NCBI GenBank assembly: GCA_964384205.1 | Contig: CAYLKS010000042.1 | Span: 1 to 24,026 of the forward strand | DNA length: 24,026 nt | Origin: CAYLKS01 sp964384205 [NCBI: uncultured bacterium] | GTDB lineage: Bacteria > JAGOEH01 | Direction of reading: 5' to 3' | Shown here: in pieces, positions 1-6,739 of the stretch | Position numbering within the stretch: position 1 is the first letter of the stretch | Layout of the letters: the number at the start of each line of letters is the position of its first letter | Notes under the pieces: model-generated | Seen by the model: only the letters and a program-made list of their open reading frames with translations | Told to the model about the DNA's origin: nothing | Database searches by the model: none | Made by a program: the position numbers and the translations under genes

Positions 1-441
1 ATCTATATCGGAGCGTATTTCATTTTCTTCCTGTCCTTTTTTTATTATGGATGTTATAAATTTTTGGTTATGTGTCATAATGGAAAATATGAATTGTGAA
101 AGTTCTCTGTTATTTTGAAATATTTGCTCCGAAAATATTATAGCCGCCATTTGGGGATGTTCCGTAAAATACTCGAAATGTTTTTTGAAAATCATTTTAA
201 TTGTATTAATTGTTGATTCGTGATAAGTGGTAGCAAGATTGAAAATCATATTTTCATGTTCTTCGAATAGTTTTAGTATTCCGAGAAGTATTTGATGTTT
301 GCTTTTAAAATGTCTGTAAATTGCGCCTTCTGTTATACTTAAGCTTGCGGACAAATTTTTAATAGTAAGATTTTGGATACCTTGTGTAGCGAGCAGATTA
401 ACTGCGGCATTGATTATTTCATTTTGTCTTTTTGAAAACAT
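1..441 (-). CDS. TetR-family transcriptional regulator, 3' end cut by the window
   Basis: This reading frame is open for 147 codons from ATG 441 to the window edge without a stop, so the C-terminus is missing. The N-terminus reads MFSKRQNEIINAAVNLLATQ, followed by a TetR helix-turn-helix in which LTIKNLSASLSITEGAIYRH is the recognition region and FKSKHQILLGIL closes the domain. The remainder is the start of the helical ligand-binding domain, and the ligand cannot be predicted. An AAGGA ribosome binding site at 449-453 lies 7 bases before the ATG and supports this start. The gene diverges from a second TetR gene at 638. Its promoter (479-506) is overlaid by a perfect palindrome (457-476), which suggests autorepression. 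It may regulate the efflux operon to the right or genes beyond the left edge. Family is confident; function is unknown. Confidence 0.88.
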   Translation of the reverse strand, partial: MFSKRQNEIINAAVNLLATQGIQNLTIKNLSASLSITEGAIYRHFKSKHQILLGILKLFEEHENMIFNLATTYHESTINTIKMIFKKHFEYFTEHPQMAAIIFSEQIFQNNRELSQFIFSIMTHNQKFITSIIKKGQEENEIRSDID

Positions 442-456
442 AACCACATCCTTGTT

Positions 457-476
457 AAGTAAGTATTTACTTACTT
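457..476. promoter_or_regulatory. Palindromic operator candidate for a TetR regulator
   Basis: AAGTAAGTA and TACTTACTT form a perfect 9-bp inverted repeat around a 2-base centre. It sits just downstream of the minus-strand -10 box, over the expected transcription start of the left TetR gene, and 15 bases upstream of its ATG. This position and symmetry are typical of TetR autoregulatory operators. Which of the two TetR proteins binds it is not shown by the sequence. Confidence 0.7.
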
Positions 477-478
477 TT

Positions 479-506
479 AATATAAAAATAATTTTTCCCT
501 TGTCAA
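479..506 (-). promoter_or_regulatory. Promoter of the left TetR gene
   Basis: On the minus strand, TTGACA (506 to 501) and TATATT (484 to 479) are separated by 16 bases. The predicted start is near 472, inside the 457-476 palindrome, leaving a leader of about 30 bases that contains the AAGGA site. It mirrors the promoter at 602-630. Confidence 0.65.
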
Positions 507-608
507 GCATTTTTTATTTTTTTTCAAAATATAAATACAATTTTTTTAAATTCAAGGGGGACCATGTCTCTTCTTTTCCCAATATTTTTTATGAAAAATG
601 CTTGACAA
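500..608. repeat. 15-bp perfect inverted repeat carrying both -35 boxes
   Basis: TTGTCAAGCATTTTT at 500-514 is exactly complementary to AAAAATGCTTGACAA at 594-608, with 79 bases between. Each arm contains the TTGACA -35 box of one of the two divergent TetR promoters. The identity extends well past the -35 hexamer, so it is more than two consensus boxes facing each other. It could be a shared regulator site or a duplicated promoter segment. Confidence 0.75.
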
Positions 609-630
609 TAAGATTATTGTTTAATATATT
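602..630 (+). promoter_or_regulatory. Promoter of the TetR-HlyD-ABC operon
   Basis: TTGACA at 602-607 and TATATT at 625-630 are separated by exactly 17 bases, close to the sigma-70 consensus. The expected start is at about 637-638, which coincides with the first in-frame ATG of the downstream TetR gene. The inverted repeat 629-660 overlaps the end of the -10 box and the start site, so repression by a bound TetR dimer is plausible. Confidence 0.7.
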
Positions 631-660
631 GGAAACTATGAAAACTAAAAAAGTTTCCAA
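629..660. promoter_or_regulatory. Inverted repeat over the transcription and translation start (operator or hairpin)
   Basis: TTGGAAACT at 629-637 and AGTTTCCAA at 652-660 are a perfect 9-bp inverted repeat with a 14-base spacer that begins with the ATG at 638. It overlaps the -10 box and the predicted transcription start. It could be the operator of the TetR gene it lies in. If the transcript starts further upstream, it could be an RNA hairpin exposing the start codon in its loop. Confidence 0.6.
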
Positions 661-1285
661 AATGAGGCATAAAATTGCTCTTGCAAGTATAGATATTTTT
701 TTATCAAGGGGATTTGCTATAGCGACAATGGATTATATTGCAAAAGAATTAAATATGAGTAAGAAAACATTATATAAATATTTTAAGTCAAAAGATCATC
801 TCATTTTTTATTCAATAAATTTAATACTTAGGACTATTGAAAGGAGATTGTATAATATTCATAACAATGAAGATTTTGATGAGCTTGAGAAGTTTCAGCA
901 TACAGTTGAATTCATTGTTGAAAATTTATATAAAATAAATCCTCAATATTTTACAGATCTTGCTGTTAAGTATAAATATTTATGGTTATATGTTGATGAG
1001 TTTCGCCGAAAACGTTTTATTCCTATTTTATACAAAACTTTGATAAGAATGCAAAAAAAAGGTATGATCAAGGAAAATCTGGATATAAATTTTATACTTT
1101 TAGTTTTTTATACAATTTTAACCAAAACTGTGGGGCCTGAACAAATTGTGAAAAATAATATTGATTATAGAACTTTAGGAATACAAATATATGAATTGTT
1201 TTTCAATGGCATATTAAAAGATAAGAGGAGTGATTATGAAAAAGACTTTTTTAATGATGATATTTTTTCTATTTTTATGTTCTAA
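638..1285 (+). CDS. TetR-family transcriptional regulator of the efflux operon
   Basis: A 215-residue protein with an N-terminal TetR helix-turn-helix (TMDYIAKELNMSKKTLYKYF) followed by an all-helical ligand domain that contains no recognisable ligand signature. The frame stays open upstream to 410, but a strong promoter (602-630) lies inside that extension and the extension looks non-coding. The first ATG after the promoter, 638, was therefore chosen; ATG 662 is an alternative. Neither start has a ribosome binding site. The predicted transcription start is almost at 638, so the mRNA may be leaderless. The last 16 codons overlap the start of the adaptor gene in another frame. As the first gene of the HlyD/ABC operon it most likely represses that operon, by analogy with other TetR-efflux units. 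Confidence 0.85.
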   Translation: MKTKKVSKMRHKIALASIDIFLSRGFAIATMDYIAKELNMSKKTLYKYFKSKDHLIFYSINLILRTIERRLYNIHNNEDFDELEKFQHTVEFIVENLYKINPQYFTDLAVKYKYLWLYVDEFRRKRFIPILYKTLIRMQKKGMIKENLDINFILLVFYTILTKTVGPEQIVKNNIDYRTLGIQIYELFFNGILKDKRSDYEKDFFNDDIFSIFMF

Positions 1286-2183
1286 AGATTATAAGCATAT
1301 TAAATCATCTGGTATTATAGAAGGGATTGATATTGATTTACGAACAAAAGTTTCCGGACAGATTTTAAAATTATATGTTCATGAAGGAGATGTTGTAAAA
1401 AAATTTGATACAATAGCAGTATTGGATGATACTTTGTTGAATATTCAGAAACAAAAGGTTATAGGAACTATAACTCAATTGAAAGCAAAATTGAATTTAT
1501 TGCTTAATGGAGCAAGGATTGAGGATTTAGATATTGCAAAGCAAAATTTAAAAAAAGCCAGAGAAGTATTTGTGAATCTTGAAAAAGAATATAACAGAAT
1601 GAAAGCATTGCATGATCAAAAAGCAATTTCTGATAAAACATTTGATAATGTAACAACAAAGTATGAAGAAGCAAAGTCATCATTAAATATTGCAAAATTA
1701 AATCTTGCTAAATTGCAGAAATTCGCAAGGCCTGAAGAAATTGATATGGCTAAAGCACAATTGGATGCAGCAATTGCAGAATTGGATTTGATAAATAAAC
1801 ACATTTCTTATACAAAAATTTTGGCACCGATTAATGGATATATTACTGATTTACCTTATAGGGAATATGAATCAATTCCTCAAGGAGGAATTATTGCCAA
1901 TATTACAAGGACGGACAGTGTTTATACCAATATTTATTTGAAAGAACCAACGATTGTTAAGCTACGGATAAATCAGAAGGTTAAGGTATATTTTGATGAT
2001 AAAGATAATAGTTATGATGCTAAAATAATTTATATATCTCCTGTTGCTGAATTTGTACCTAAGAATGTTCAAACTGATGACCAGAGATCAAAATTAGTTT
2101 TTAAAGTAAAGCTTGGTATAGCTAATAAAGATTTTATTTTTAAACCTGGCTTACCTGTTAATGTCATTATTGATTTAAAATGA
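1236..2183 (+). CDS. HlyD-family periplasmic adaptor (membrane fusion protein) of an ABC exporter
   Basis: A 315-residue adaptor that would link the inner-membrane ABC transporter below to an outer-membrane channel. The start MKKTFLMMIFFLFLC is a signal peptide or anchor, and Cys15 makes a lipoprotein possible although the lipobox is poor. Next come a lipoyl/barrel-sandwich segment (about residues 25-65, GIIEGIDIDLRTKVSGQ onward), a long coiled-coil hairpin rich in Ala, Lys and Glu (about 70-190), the second half of the lipoyl domain (APINGYI) and a beta-barrel domain. This is the YbhG/YhiI type of HlyD protein. GAGGAG at 1225-1230, 5 bases before ATG 1236, decides the start; a GTG at 1230 falls inside that site. 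The gene overlaps the TetR gene by 50 bases and the next gene by 4 (ATGA). No TolC-like gene is present in the window. Confidence 0.88.
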   Translation: MKKTFLMMIFFLFLCSKDYKHIKSSGIIEGIDIDLRTKVSGQILKLYVHEGDVVKKFDTIAVLDDTLLNIQKQKVIGTITQLKAKLNLLLNGARIEDLDIAKQNLKKAREVFVNLEKEYNRMKALHDQKAISDKTFDNVTTKYEEAKSSLNIAKLNLAKLQKFARPEEIDMAKAQLDAAIAELDLINKHISYTKILAPINGYITDLPYREYESIPQGGIIANITRTDSVYTNIYLKEPTIVKLRINQKVKVYFDDKDNSYDAKIIYISPVAEFVPKNVQTDDQRSKLVFKVKLGIANKDFIFKPGLPVNVIIDLK

Positions 2184-3103
2184 GTTATTTTGTTATTTTT
2201 GAAAATGTGAAGAAATCTTTTAATAATATTAAAGCACTGGATAATGTTTCAATTAGTATTTCAAAAGGTGAATTATGCGCCTTTCTGGGACCAGATGGAG
2301 CAGGGAAGTCCACTTTCTTTCGTTCGTTATGTGGTATTATTGATGTAGATGATGGTAATATTATTTTAGATGGAATAAATTTAAAAAATAATAAAAAAGA
2401 GGTTCAAAGTAAGATCGGTTATCTTTCACAAAATTTTAGTTTATATACAGATCTAACTGTATCTGAGAATATTGATTTTTTTGCAACTATTCATAATAAG
2501 TTTAATTATAGAAAAAAGAAGGAAGAATTACTTAGAAAATTGAATTTATATGATTTTCGGGATAGGCTTGCTAAAAATTTATCCGGTGGTATGAAACAAA
2601 AATTAGCTTTGATATGTTCTTTGATTTATGATCCTGAAATTCTTATTTTGGATGAACCGACTAATGGGGTAGATCCTGTTTCAAGGCGCGAATTCTGGAA
2701 TATTATTATTGAACAAAATTTAAATAACCAACTTACGATTTTGATATCTACTCCATATCTTGATGAGGCAGAGCTGGCAGATACTGTTGTATTTATGAAT
2801 AAAGGGAAAATTTTATTCTATGATAGTGTTACCTCTGCTTTGAATCTTTTTAAGATTAAAATTTTGAAAATATTTGCTAAGAATTTAGTTGAATTTAAAG
2901 ATATTATCCCCGAAAATTTACCTTTTATTATTTATGGTGATAGAATTGAGCTTGAAATAAAAGATGAAAATCAGATTAAAGAATTAATTGAAAATTTTAA
3001 ATTAAGATTTGACAATTTCGAGTATGAAATAAGTAATCCATCATTGGAAAATATTTTTGTATTACTTTTAAAAGAAGAGAACAATAATTATGATAAAAGT
3101 TGA
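2180..3103 (+). CDS. ABC transporter ATPase, first of a pair (YbhF N-half type)
   Basis: A 307-residue nucleotide-binding subunit of an ABC-2 type exporter. Visible motifs are Walker A GPDGAGKST (residues 37-45), Q-loop Gln84, an intact signature LSGGMKQ (134-140) and Walker B ILILDEP with Glu159. The H-loop is abnormal: the usual TH of the switch is replaced in STPYLDEAE, giving Pro192 instead of the gamma-phosphate-sensing His. The C-terminal 80 residues are an accessory domain that is common in this group. The start overlaps the adaptor stop as ATGA and has no ribosome binding site of its own, so translation is probably coupled. With the next ATPase it corresponds to the two halves of the E. 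coli YbhF protein, here encoded separately. Confidence 0.92.
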   Translation: MSYFVIFENVKKSFNNIKALDNVSISISKGELCAFLGPDGAGKSTFFRSLCGIIDVDDGNIILDGINLKNNKKEVQSKIGYLSQNFSLYTDLTVSENIDFFATIHNKFNYRKKKEELLRKLNLYDFRDRLAKNLSGGMKQKLALICSLIYDPEILILDEPTNGVDPVSRREFWNIIIEQNLNNQLTILISTPYLDEAELADTVVFMNKGKILFYDSVTSALNLFKIKILKIFAKNLVEFKDIIPENLPFIIYGDRIELEIKDENQIKELIENFKLRFDNFEYEISNPSLENIFVLLLKEENNNYDKS

Positions 3104-4004
3104 CAATTTAGTAAAGAAGTTTGGTTCCTTTATTGCTGTTAATAATATTAGTTTTGAAATTAAAAAGGGAGAAATTTTTGGCCTTCTTGGTGCAAATGGG
3201 GCAGGGAAGACAACAACAATCAGAATGCTTTGTGGGTTATTATCACCCAGTTCAGGAAAAATAGTTATTAATGGGAATGATGTTACAAAAAACAGTGAAA
3301 AAATAAAGGAACTTATTGGTTATATGTCTCAGAAATTTGCATTATATAGTGATTTGACTATCTATGAAAACTTAATTTTTTATGGGGGAATTTATAATTT
3401 GCCGAAAAAGCAGATAAATGAAAGGATAGATTATTTGCTGTCGTGGTTAGGAATTAGAGAATATAAAGATTTTTTTATAAATCAATTGCCACAGGGAATA
3501 AGGCAAAAAGTGGCTTTATCTGTAGCAATAATTCATAACCCATATGTAATTTTTTTGGACGAACCTACCTCAGGTGTTGATCCTATTACAAGAAGATTAT
3601 TCTGGGATATTATTTATCAATTGAAAGAAGAAGGCAAGACTATTTTAGTTACTACTCATTTTATGGATGAAGCTGAGTTTTGTAATAATTTGGTTTTAAT
3701 AAAAAGTGGTAAAATTATTGCTATGGGCAGTCCTGAACAAATAAAAAAAATTAAAAATAATGGAAGAATGTATTTAATAAAAGTAGATAAAGTTTTTGAT
3801 ATATTGCATCTTTTAAAAGAAAAATTGCCTGATAGTGATGTTTTTTTAAAAGGTAAGTCATTACATATTGCTTATGATTTACCGTTAGATGATATGAAAA
3901 ATTTTTTAAAAGAATTGGGCATTAATTTTTATTTTATAAAAGAAATGAAGCCTACTTTAGAAGATATTTTCTTGAGTCTATCAAAAGGGGAGAAATCATT
4001 TTGA
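3090..4004 (+). CDS. ABC transporter ATPase, second of a pair (YbhF C-half type)
   Basis: A 304-residue ABC ATPase with Walker A GANGAGKTT (residues 34-42), Q-loop Gln81, Walker B YVIFLDEP with Glu158, and an intact H-loop His190 (TTHFMDEAE). Its signature motif is degenerate: LPQGIRQ (133-139) instead of LSGGxxQ. In a heterodimer with the preceding ATPase, the site using this protein's Walker A pairs with the intact LSGG of the partner and should be catalytic. The other site combines the partner's missing His with this weak signature. A 14-base overlap with the previous gene and a 4-base overlap with the next indicate a single translationally coupled operon. Confidence 0.92.
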   Translation: MIKVDNLVKKFGSFIAVNNISFEIKKGEIFGLLGANGAGKTTTIRMLCGLLSPSSGKIVINGNDVTKNSEKIKELIGYMSQKFALYSDLTIYENLIFYGGIYNLPKKQINERIDYLLSWLGIREYKDFFINQLPQGIRQKVALSVAIIHNPYVIFLDEPTSGVDPITRRLFWDIIYQLKEEGKTILVTTHFMDEAEFCNNLVLIKSGKIIAMGSPEQIKKIKNNGRMYLIKVDKVFDILHLLKEKLPDSDVFLKGKSLHIAYDLPLDDMKNFLKELGINFYFIKEMKPTLEDIFLSLSKGEKSF

Positions 4005-5101
4005 ATAGATTAAGAGGTATTATTAAAAAAGAGATAATTGAAATTATGCGAGATAAAAGGACATTGGGACTTTTAATATTTTTCCCATCATTTTTATTAT
4101 TTTTATTTGGTTTTGCTTTAAATTATGATATTAAGAATATTGATTTTGCTGTTTTAGATTATGATAATTCTGCAATTAGCAGGCAGTTAATTGAAAAATT
4201 TTCAGCAACGGATTTTTTTAATTTTAAATATAAATTATATTCCATAAATAGTATAGATAAATTGATAGCAGAGGAAAAAATAAAGTTAGCTATTATTGTT
4301 CCTTATAATTTCAGTGAAAATATAAAAACAGGTAAACCATATAGTATTGAATTTTTAATTGATGCCTCAAATCCTCTGGTAGGTTCTGTTACTTCAGGTT
4401 ATATTATGAGAATTTTAAATCTTTTTTCTTTTGATAACAAAGTAGTTCCACATTTTTTAACTCTCCAGGAAAAAACATTATATAATCCGGAGATGGATAG
4501 TACCAAATTTTTGATGCCTGGTCTTATTGGTTATATTTTGATGATTGTTACTGTAATTGCTACCTCAATGTCATTGGTTAAAGAAGTAGAAAAATATACT
4601 ATGGAGCAATTAAAAATTTCTAAACTACATCCTTTGGAGATTATTATCGGCAAACTTATACCATATTTTGTAATTTCATTATTAACTTCTTTTTTAATTT
4701 TGATTACAGGAAAAGTTTTTTTTGAGATTAATGTTGAGGGCAGCTGGCTATTATTGACACTTGTTATTATGCTTTTTGCAATTTGTGGGCTTTCTATGGG
4801 GCTTTTTATTTCCACAATTGCAGAGACTCAATTGATAGCTTTTATTATTGCTATTATGATGTCGGTTCTTCCTACATTTTTATTATCTGGATTTGTTTTT
4901 CCAATTGAAAATATGCCTAAATTAATACAGTATGTTACTTATTTTATTCCAGCTAAATATTTTATTAATATGCTTAGAATTATTATTTTAAAAGGTAAAG
5001 GAGTCCCTTATTTCTACAAAGATTTTGTAATTTTATCTTTAATGACATTAGGCATTATTTTAGTTAGCGCAAAGAGATTAAAACAAAAATTGGGTTTTTA
5101 A
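4001..5101 (+). CDS. ABC-2 type permease, first of a pair (YbhS/YhhJ type)
   Basis: A 366-residue membrane subunit. The layout is typical of YbhS/YbhR exporters: a cytoplasmic N-terminus with KKEIIEIMRDKRTL, one membrane helix (about 22-42), a large periplasmic domain of about 120 residues, then five or so hydrophobic helices with LSGFVFPIENMP between the later ones. It starts at TTG 4001, overlapping the previous stop (TTGA). AAGGGGAG about 8 bases upstream supports the TTG start. The substrate is not predictable; relatives export drugs, dyes or lipidic compounds. It is paralogous to the next gene and the two should form a heterodimeric pore. Confidence 0.9.
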   Translation: MNRLRGIIKKEIIEIMRDKRTLGLLIFFPSFLLFLFGFALNYDIKNIDFAVLDYDNSAISRQLIEKFSATDFFNFKYKLYSINSIDKLIAEEKIKLAIIVPYNFSENIKTGKPYSIEFLIDASNPLVGSVTSGYIMRILNLFSFDNKVVPHFLTLQEKTLYNPEMDSTKFLMPGLIGYILMIVTVIATSMSLVKEVEKYTMEQLKISKLHPLEIIIGKLIPYFVISLLTSFLILITGKVFFEINVEGSWLLLTLVIMLFAICGLSMGLFISTIAETQLIAFIIAIMMSVLPTFLLSGFVFPIENMPKLIQYVTYFIPAKYFINMLRIIILKGKGVPYFYKDFVILSLMTLGIILVSAKRLKQKLGF

Positions 5102-6207
5102 TGATGAGAAAGGTTATATTTTTTATCAAGAAAGAATTTTTACATTTATTTCGAGATAAGAGGACAAGATTTGCTATAATAATTCCGCCACTTATACAGT
5201 TGATAATTTTAGGATATGCTGCAAATCTTGATATTGAAAAGTTGAATATAGGTGTTTGTGATTTTGATGGCTCAAAATTAAGTAATCAAGTTATTGAAAA
5301 ATTCACTTCAAGTACTTATTTTGATTTGAAGGTATATTCCAGGAATTTATCAGAAATGGAAGAAGCAATAGCCAGAGATATAATAGATTGTTATTTGTAT
5401 ATTCCTCAAGATTTTGAAAATAATATAAAAAAATATCAAAATGTTCAGATATTACTGGTTGTAGACGGTTCTGAATCATTAAAAGCGACATCGTCAGTTA
5501 ATTTTACAAAATTAATATTATCTGATTTTGAGATTCAGAATATTTTGAAAATAAAAGAAAAAAAATTTAATCCATCTGTTATTACTTTATTTAATCCAGA
5601 TTTGAAAAGTAGAAATTTTATGGTTCCAGGTGTTTTATCTCTTATAATATTGATAATTACAATGCTTTTGACAGCAGGAGCTATTGTGAGAGAGAAAGAA
5701 GAGGGAACAATTGAACAATTGAATGTAGTTCCAATAAATAAAATACATATAATTTTAGGGAAGTTATTGCCTTATGTACTTGTTTCAACATTTGAGATTA
5801 TAATCACAATTTTTTTAGCATTATCCATATTTCATGTGCCTTTTAGAGGTAATTTGCTTACTTTACTTTTTTTTGCTTTAATTTTTATATTAACAACATC
5901 GGGATTTGGTATTGCAGTTTCGAATATTTCAGCAACTCAGCATCAAGCTATCATTAGTACGATATTCTTTTTTATGCTGCCAATGATTTTTTTATCGGGT
6001 TTTATTTTTCCGATTGAGAACATGCCATTAGTATTACAATTTATTACAAATTTTATACCTCTTAAATATTTTTTTATAATAATACGTGGGATATTTCTTA
6101 AGGGGCTGGGTTTTAGAGAATTATGGATTAGCGGAGCAAAAATGTTTGTTATAGGAATTATTATTTTAATTTTTAGTGTTATGAAGTATAAAAAGACAAT
6201 TGATTAG
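5101..6207 (+). CDS. ABC-2 type permease, second of a pair (YbhR type)
   Basis: A 368-residue paralogue of the preceding permease, with the same order: KKEFLHLFRDKRTRF near the N-terminus, one membrane helix, a periplasmic domain of about 120 residues, then a block of helices including the EKEEGTIEQLNV loop and LSGFIFPIENMP. The shared RDKRT and GF(V/I)FPIENMP motifs suggest that the two permeases arose by duplication. The ATG at 5101 overlaps the preceding stop by one base (TAATG), and a second ATG follows at 5104. This is the last gene of the efflux operon. Only 4 bases separate its stop from the convergent tRNA gene, and no intrinsic terminator is visible between them. Confidence 0.9.
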   Translation: MMRKVIFFIKKEFLHLFRDKRTRFAIIIPPLIQLIILGYAANLDIEKLNIGVCDFDGSKLSNQVIEKFTSSTYFDLKVYSRNLSEMEEAIARDIIDCYLYIPQDFENNIKKYQNVQILLVVDGSESLKATSSVNFTKLILSDFEIQNILKIKEKKFNPSVITLFNPDLKSRNFMVPGVLSLIILIITMLLTAGAIVREKEEGTIEQLNVVPINKIHIILGKLLPYVLVSTFEIIITIFLALSIFHVPFRGNLLTLLFFALIFILTTSGFGIAVSNISATQHQAIISTIFFFMLPMIFLSGFIFPIENMPLVLQFITNFIPLKYFFIIIRGIFLKGLGFRELWISGAKMFVIGIIILIFSVMKYKKTID

Positions 6208-6211
6208 AAAT

Positions 6212-6283
6212 AGCCGGGAATGGGAATCGAACCCACAACCTACTGATTACGAATCAGTTGCTCTACCTTTGAGCTATCCCGGC
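6212..6283 (-). tRNA. tRNA-Thr (anticodon CGT)
   Basis: The minus strand folds as a complete 72-nt cloverleaf. The acceptor stem GCCGGGA/TCCCGGC is perfect, the D-arm stem is GCTC/GAGC, the anticodon stem ACTGA/TCAGT encloses TTCGTAA (anticodon CGT, reading ACG), and the T-arm GTGGG/CCCAT has the loop TTCGATT. The discriminator base is T and CCA is not encoded. The gene lies 7 bases downstream of dut in the same direction, so it is probably the last cistron of that transcript, released by RNase processing. Confidence 0.96.
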
Positions 6284-6290
6284 AATATAA

Positions 6291-6737
6291 CTAATTTATT
6301 CCAGTATGTCCAAATCCACCTTCATTTCTATGAGTTTCATCTAATTCATCAACAATCTCAAATTCTATTTTTTCAATTTTATTTAATACAAGTTGGGCTA
6401 TTCTATCACCGTTTTTTATTATAAAATTTTCTTTTCCGAAATTGAACATTATAATTTTTATTTCTCCTCTATAATCTGCATCTATAGTTCCCGGAGAGTT
6501 TAACAATCCAATTCCATGTCGTATTGAAAGCCCACTTCTTGGTCGCACCTGCACTTCGTATCCACTTGGTATAGATATTGCCAATCCTGTTGGCACTAAA
6601 GTAAATTCACCAGGTTTTATAATAATATCTTCTTCTATTGCAGCTCTAATATCCAGTCCAGCAGAATCGGGTGTCATATATTCTGGGATAGATTTTACAA
6701 GATCAGGTCTCAATATTTTTATTTTTACATTAATCAA
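6291..6737 (-). CDS. dut: Deoxyuridine 5'-triphosphate nucleotidohydrolase (dUTPase)
   Basis: A 148-residue trimeric dUTPase that hydrolyses dUTP to dUMP and pyrophosphate, keeping uracil out of DNA and supplying dUMP for dTMP synthesis. All five family motifs are visible: SAGLDIRA (I), RPRSGLS (II), NSPGTIDADYRGEI with the catalytic Asp (III), GDRIAQLV (IV) and the C-terminal RNEGGFGHTG (V, slightly divergent from GFGSTG). Length is normal. The start is TTG 6737; AAGGA in the last codons of the upstream gene lies about 8 bases before it. Only 2 bases separate it from the stop of the large Fe-S flavoprotein gene, so it is co-transcribed with the redox operon although its function is unrelated. 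Confidence 0.97.
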   Translation of the reverse strand: MINVKIKILRPDLVKSIPEYMTPDSAGLDIRAAIEEDIIIKPGEFTLVPTGLAISIPSGYEVQVRPRSGLSIRHGIGLLNSPGTIDADYRGEIKIIMFNFGKENFIIKNGDRIAQLVLNKIEKIEFEIVDELDETHRNEGGFGHTGIN

Positions 6738-6739
6738 TT

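Noticed and set aside
410-637. N-terminal extension of the right TetR protein to an ATG at 410
   Set aside because: The extension overlaps the left TetR gene and both promoters and palindromes, has no TetR-like sequence, and lies mostly upstream of the predicted transcript start.
6200-6424. 74-codon plus-strand open frame after the permease
   Set aside because: It runs through the tRNA-Thr gene and antisense to dut, so it is a chance frame.
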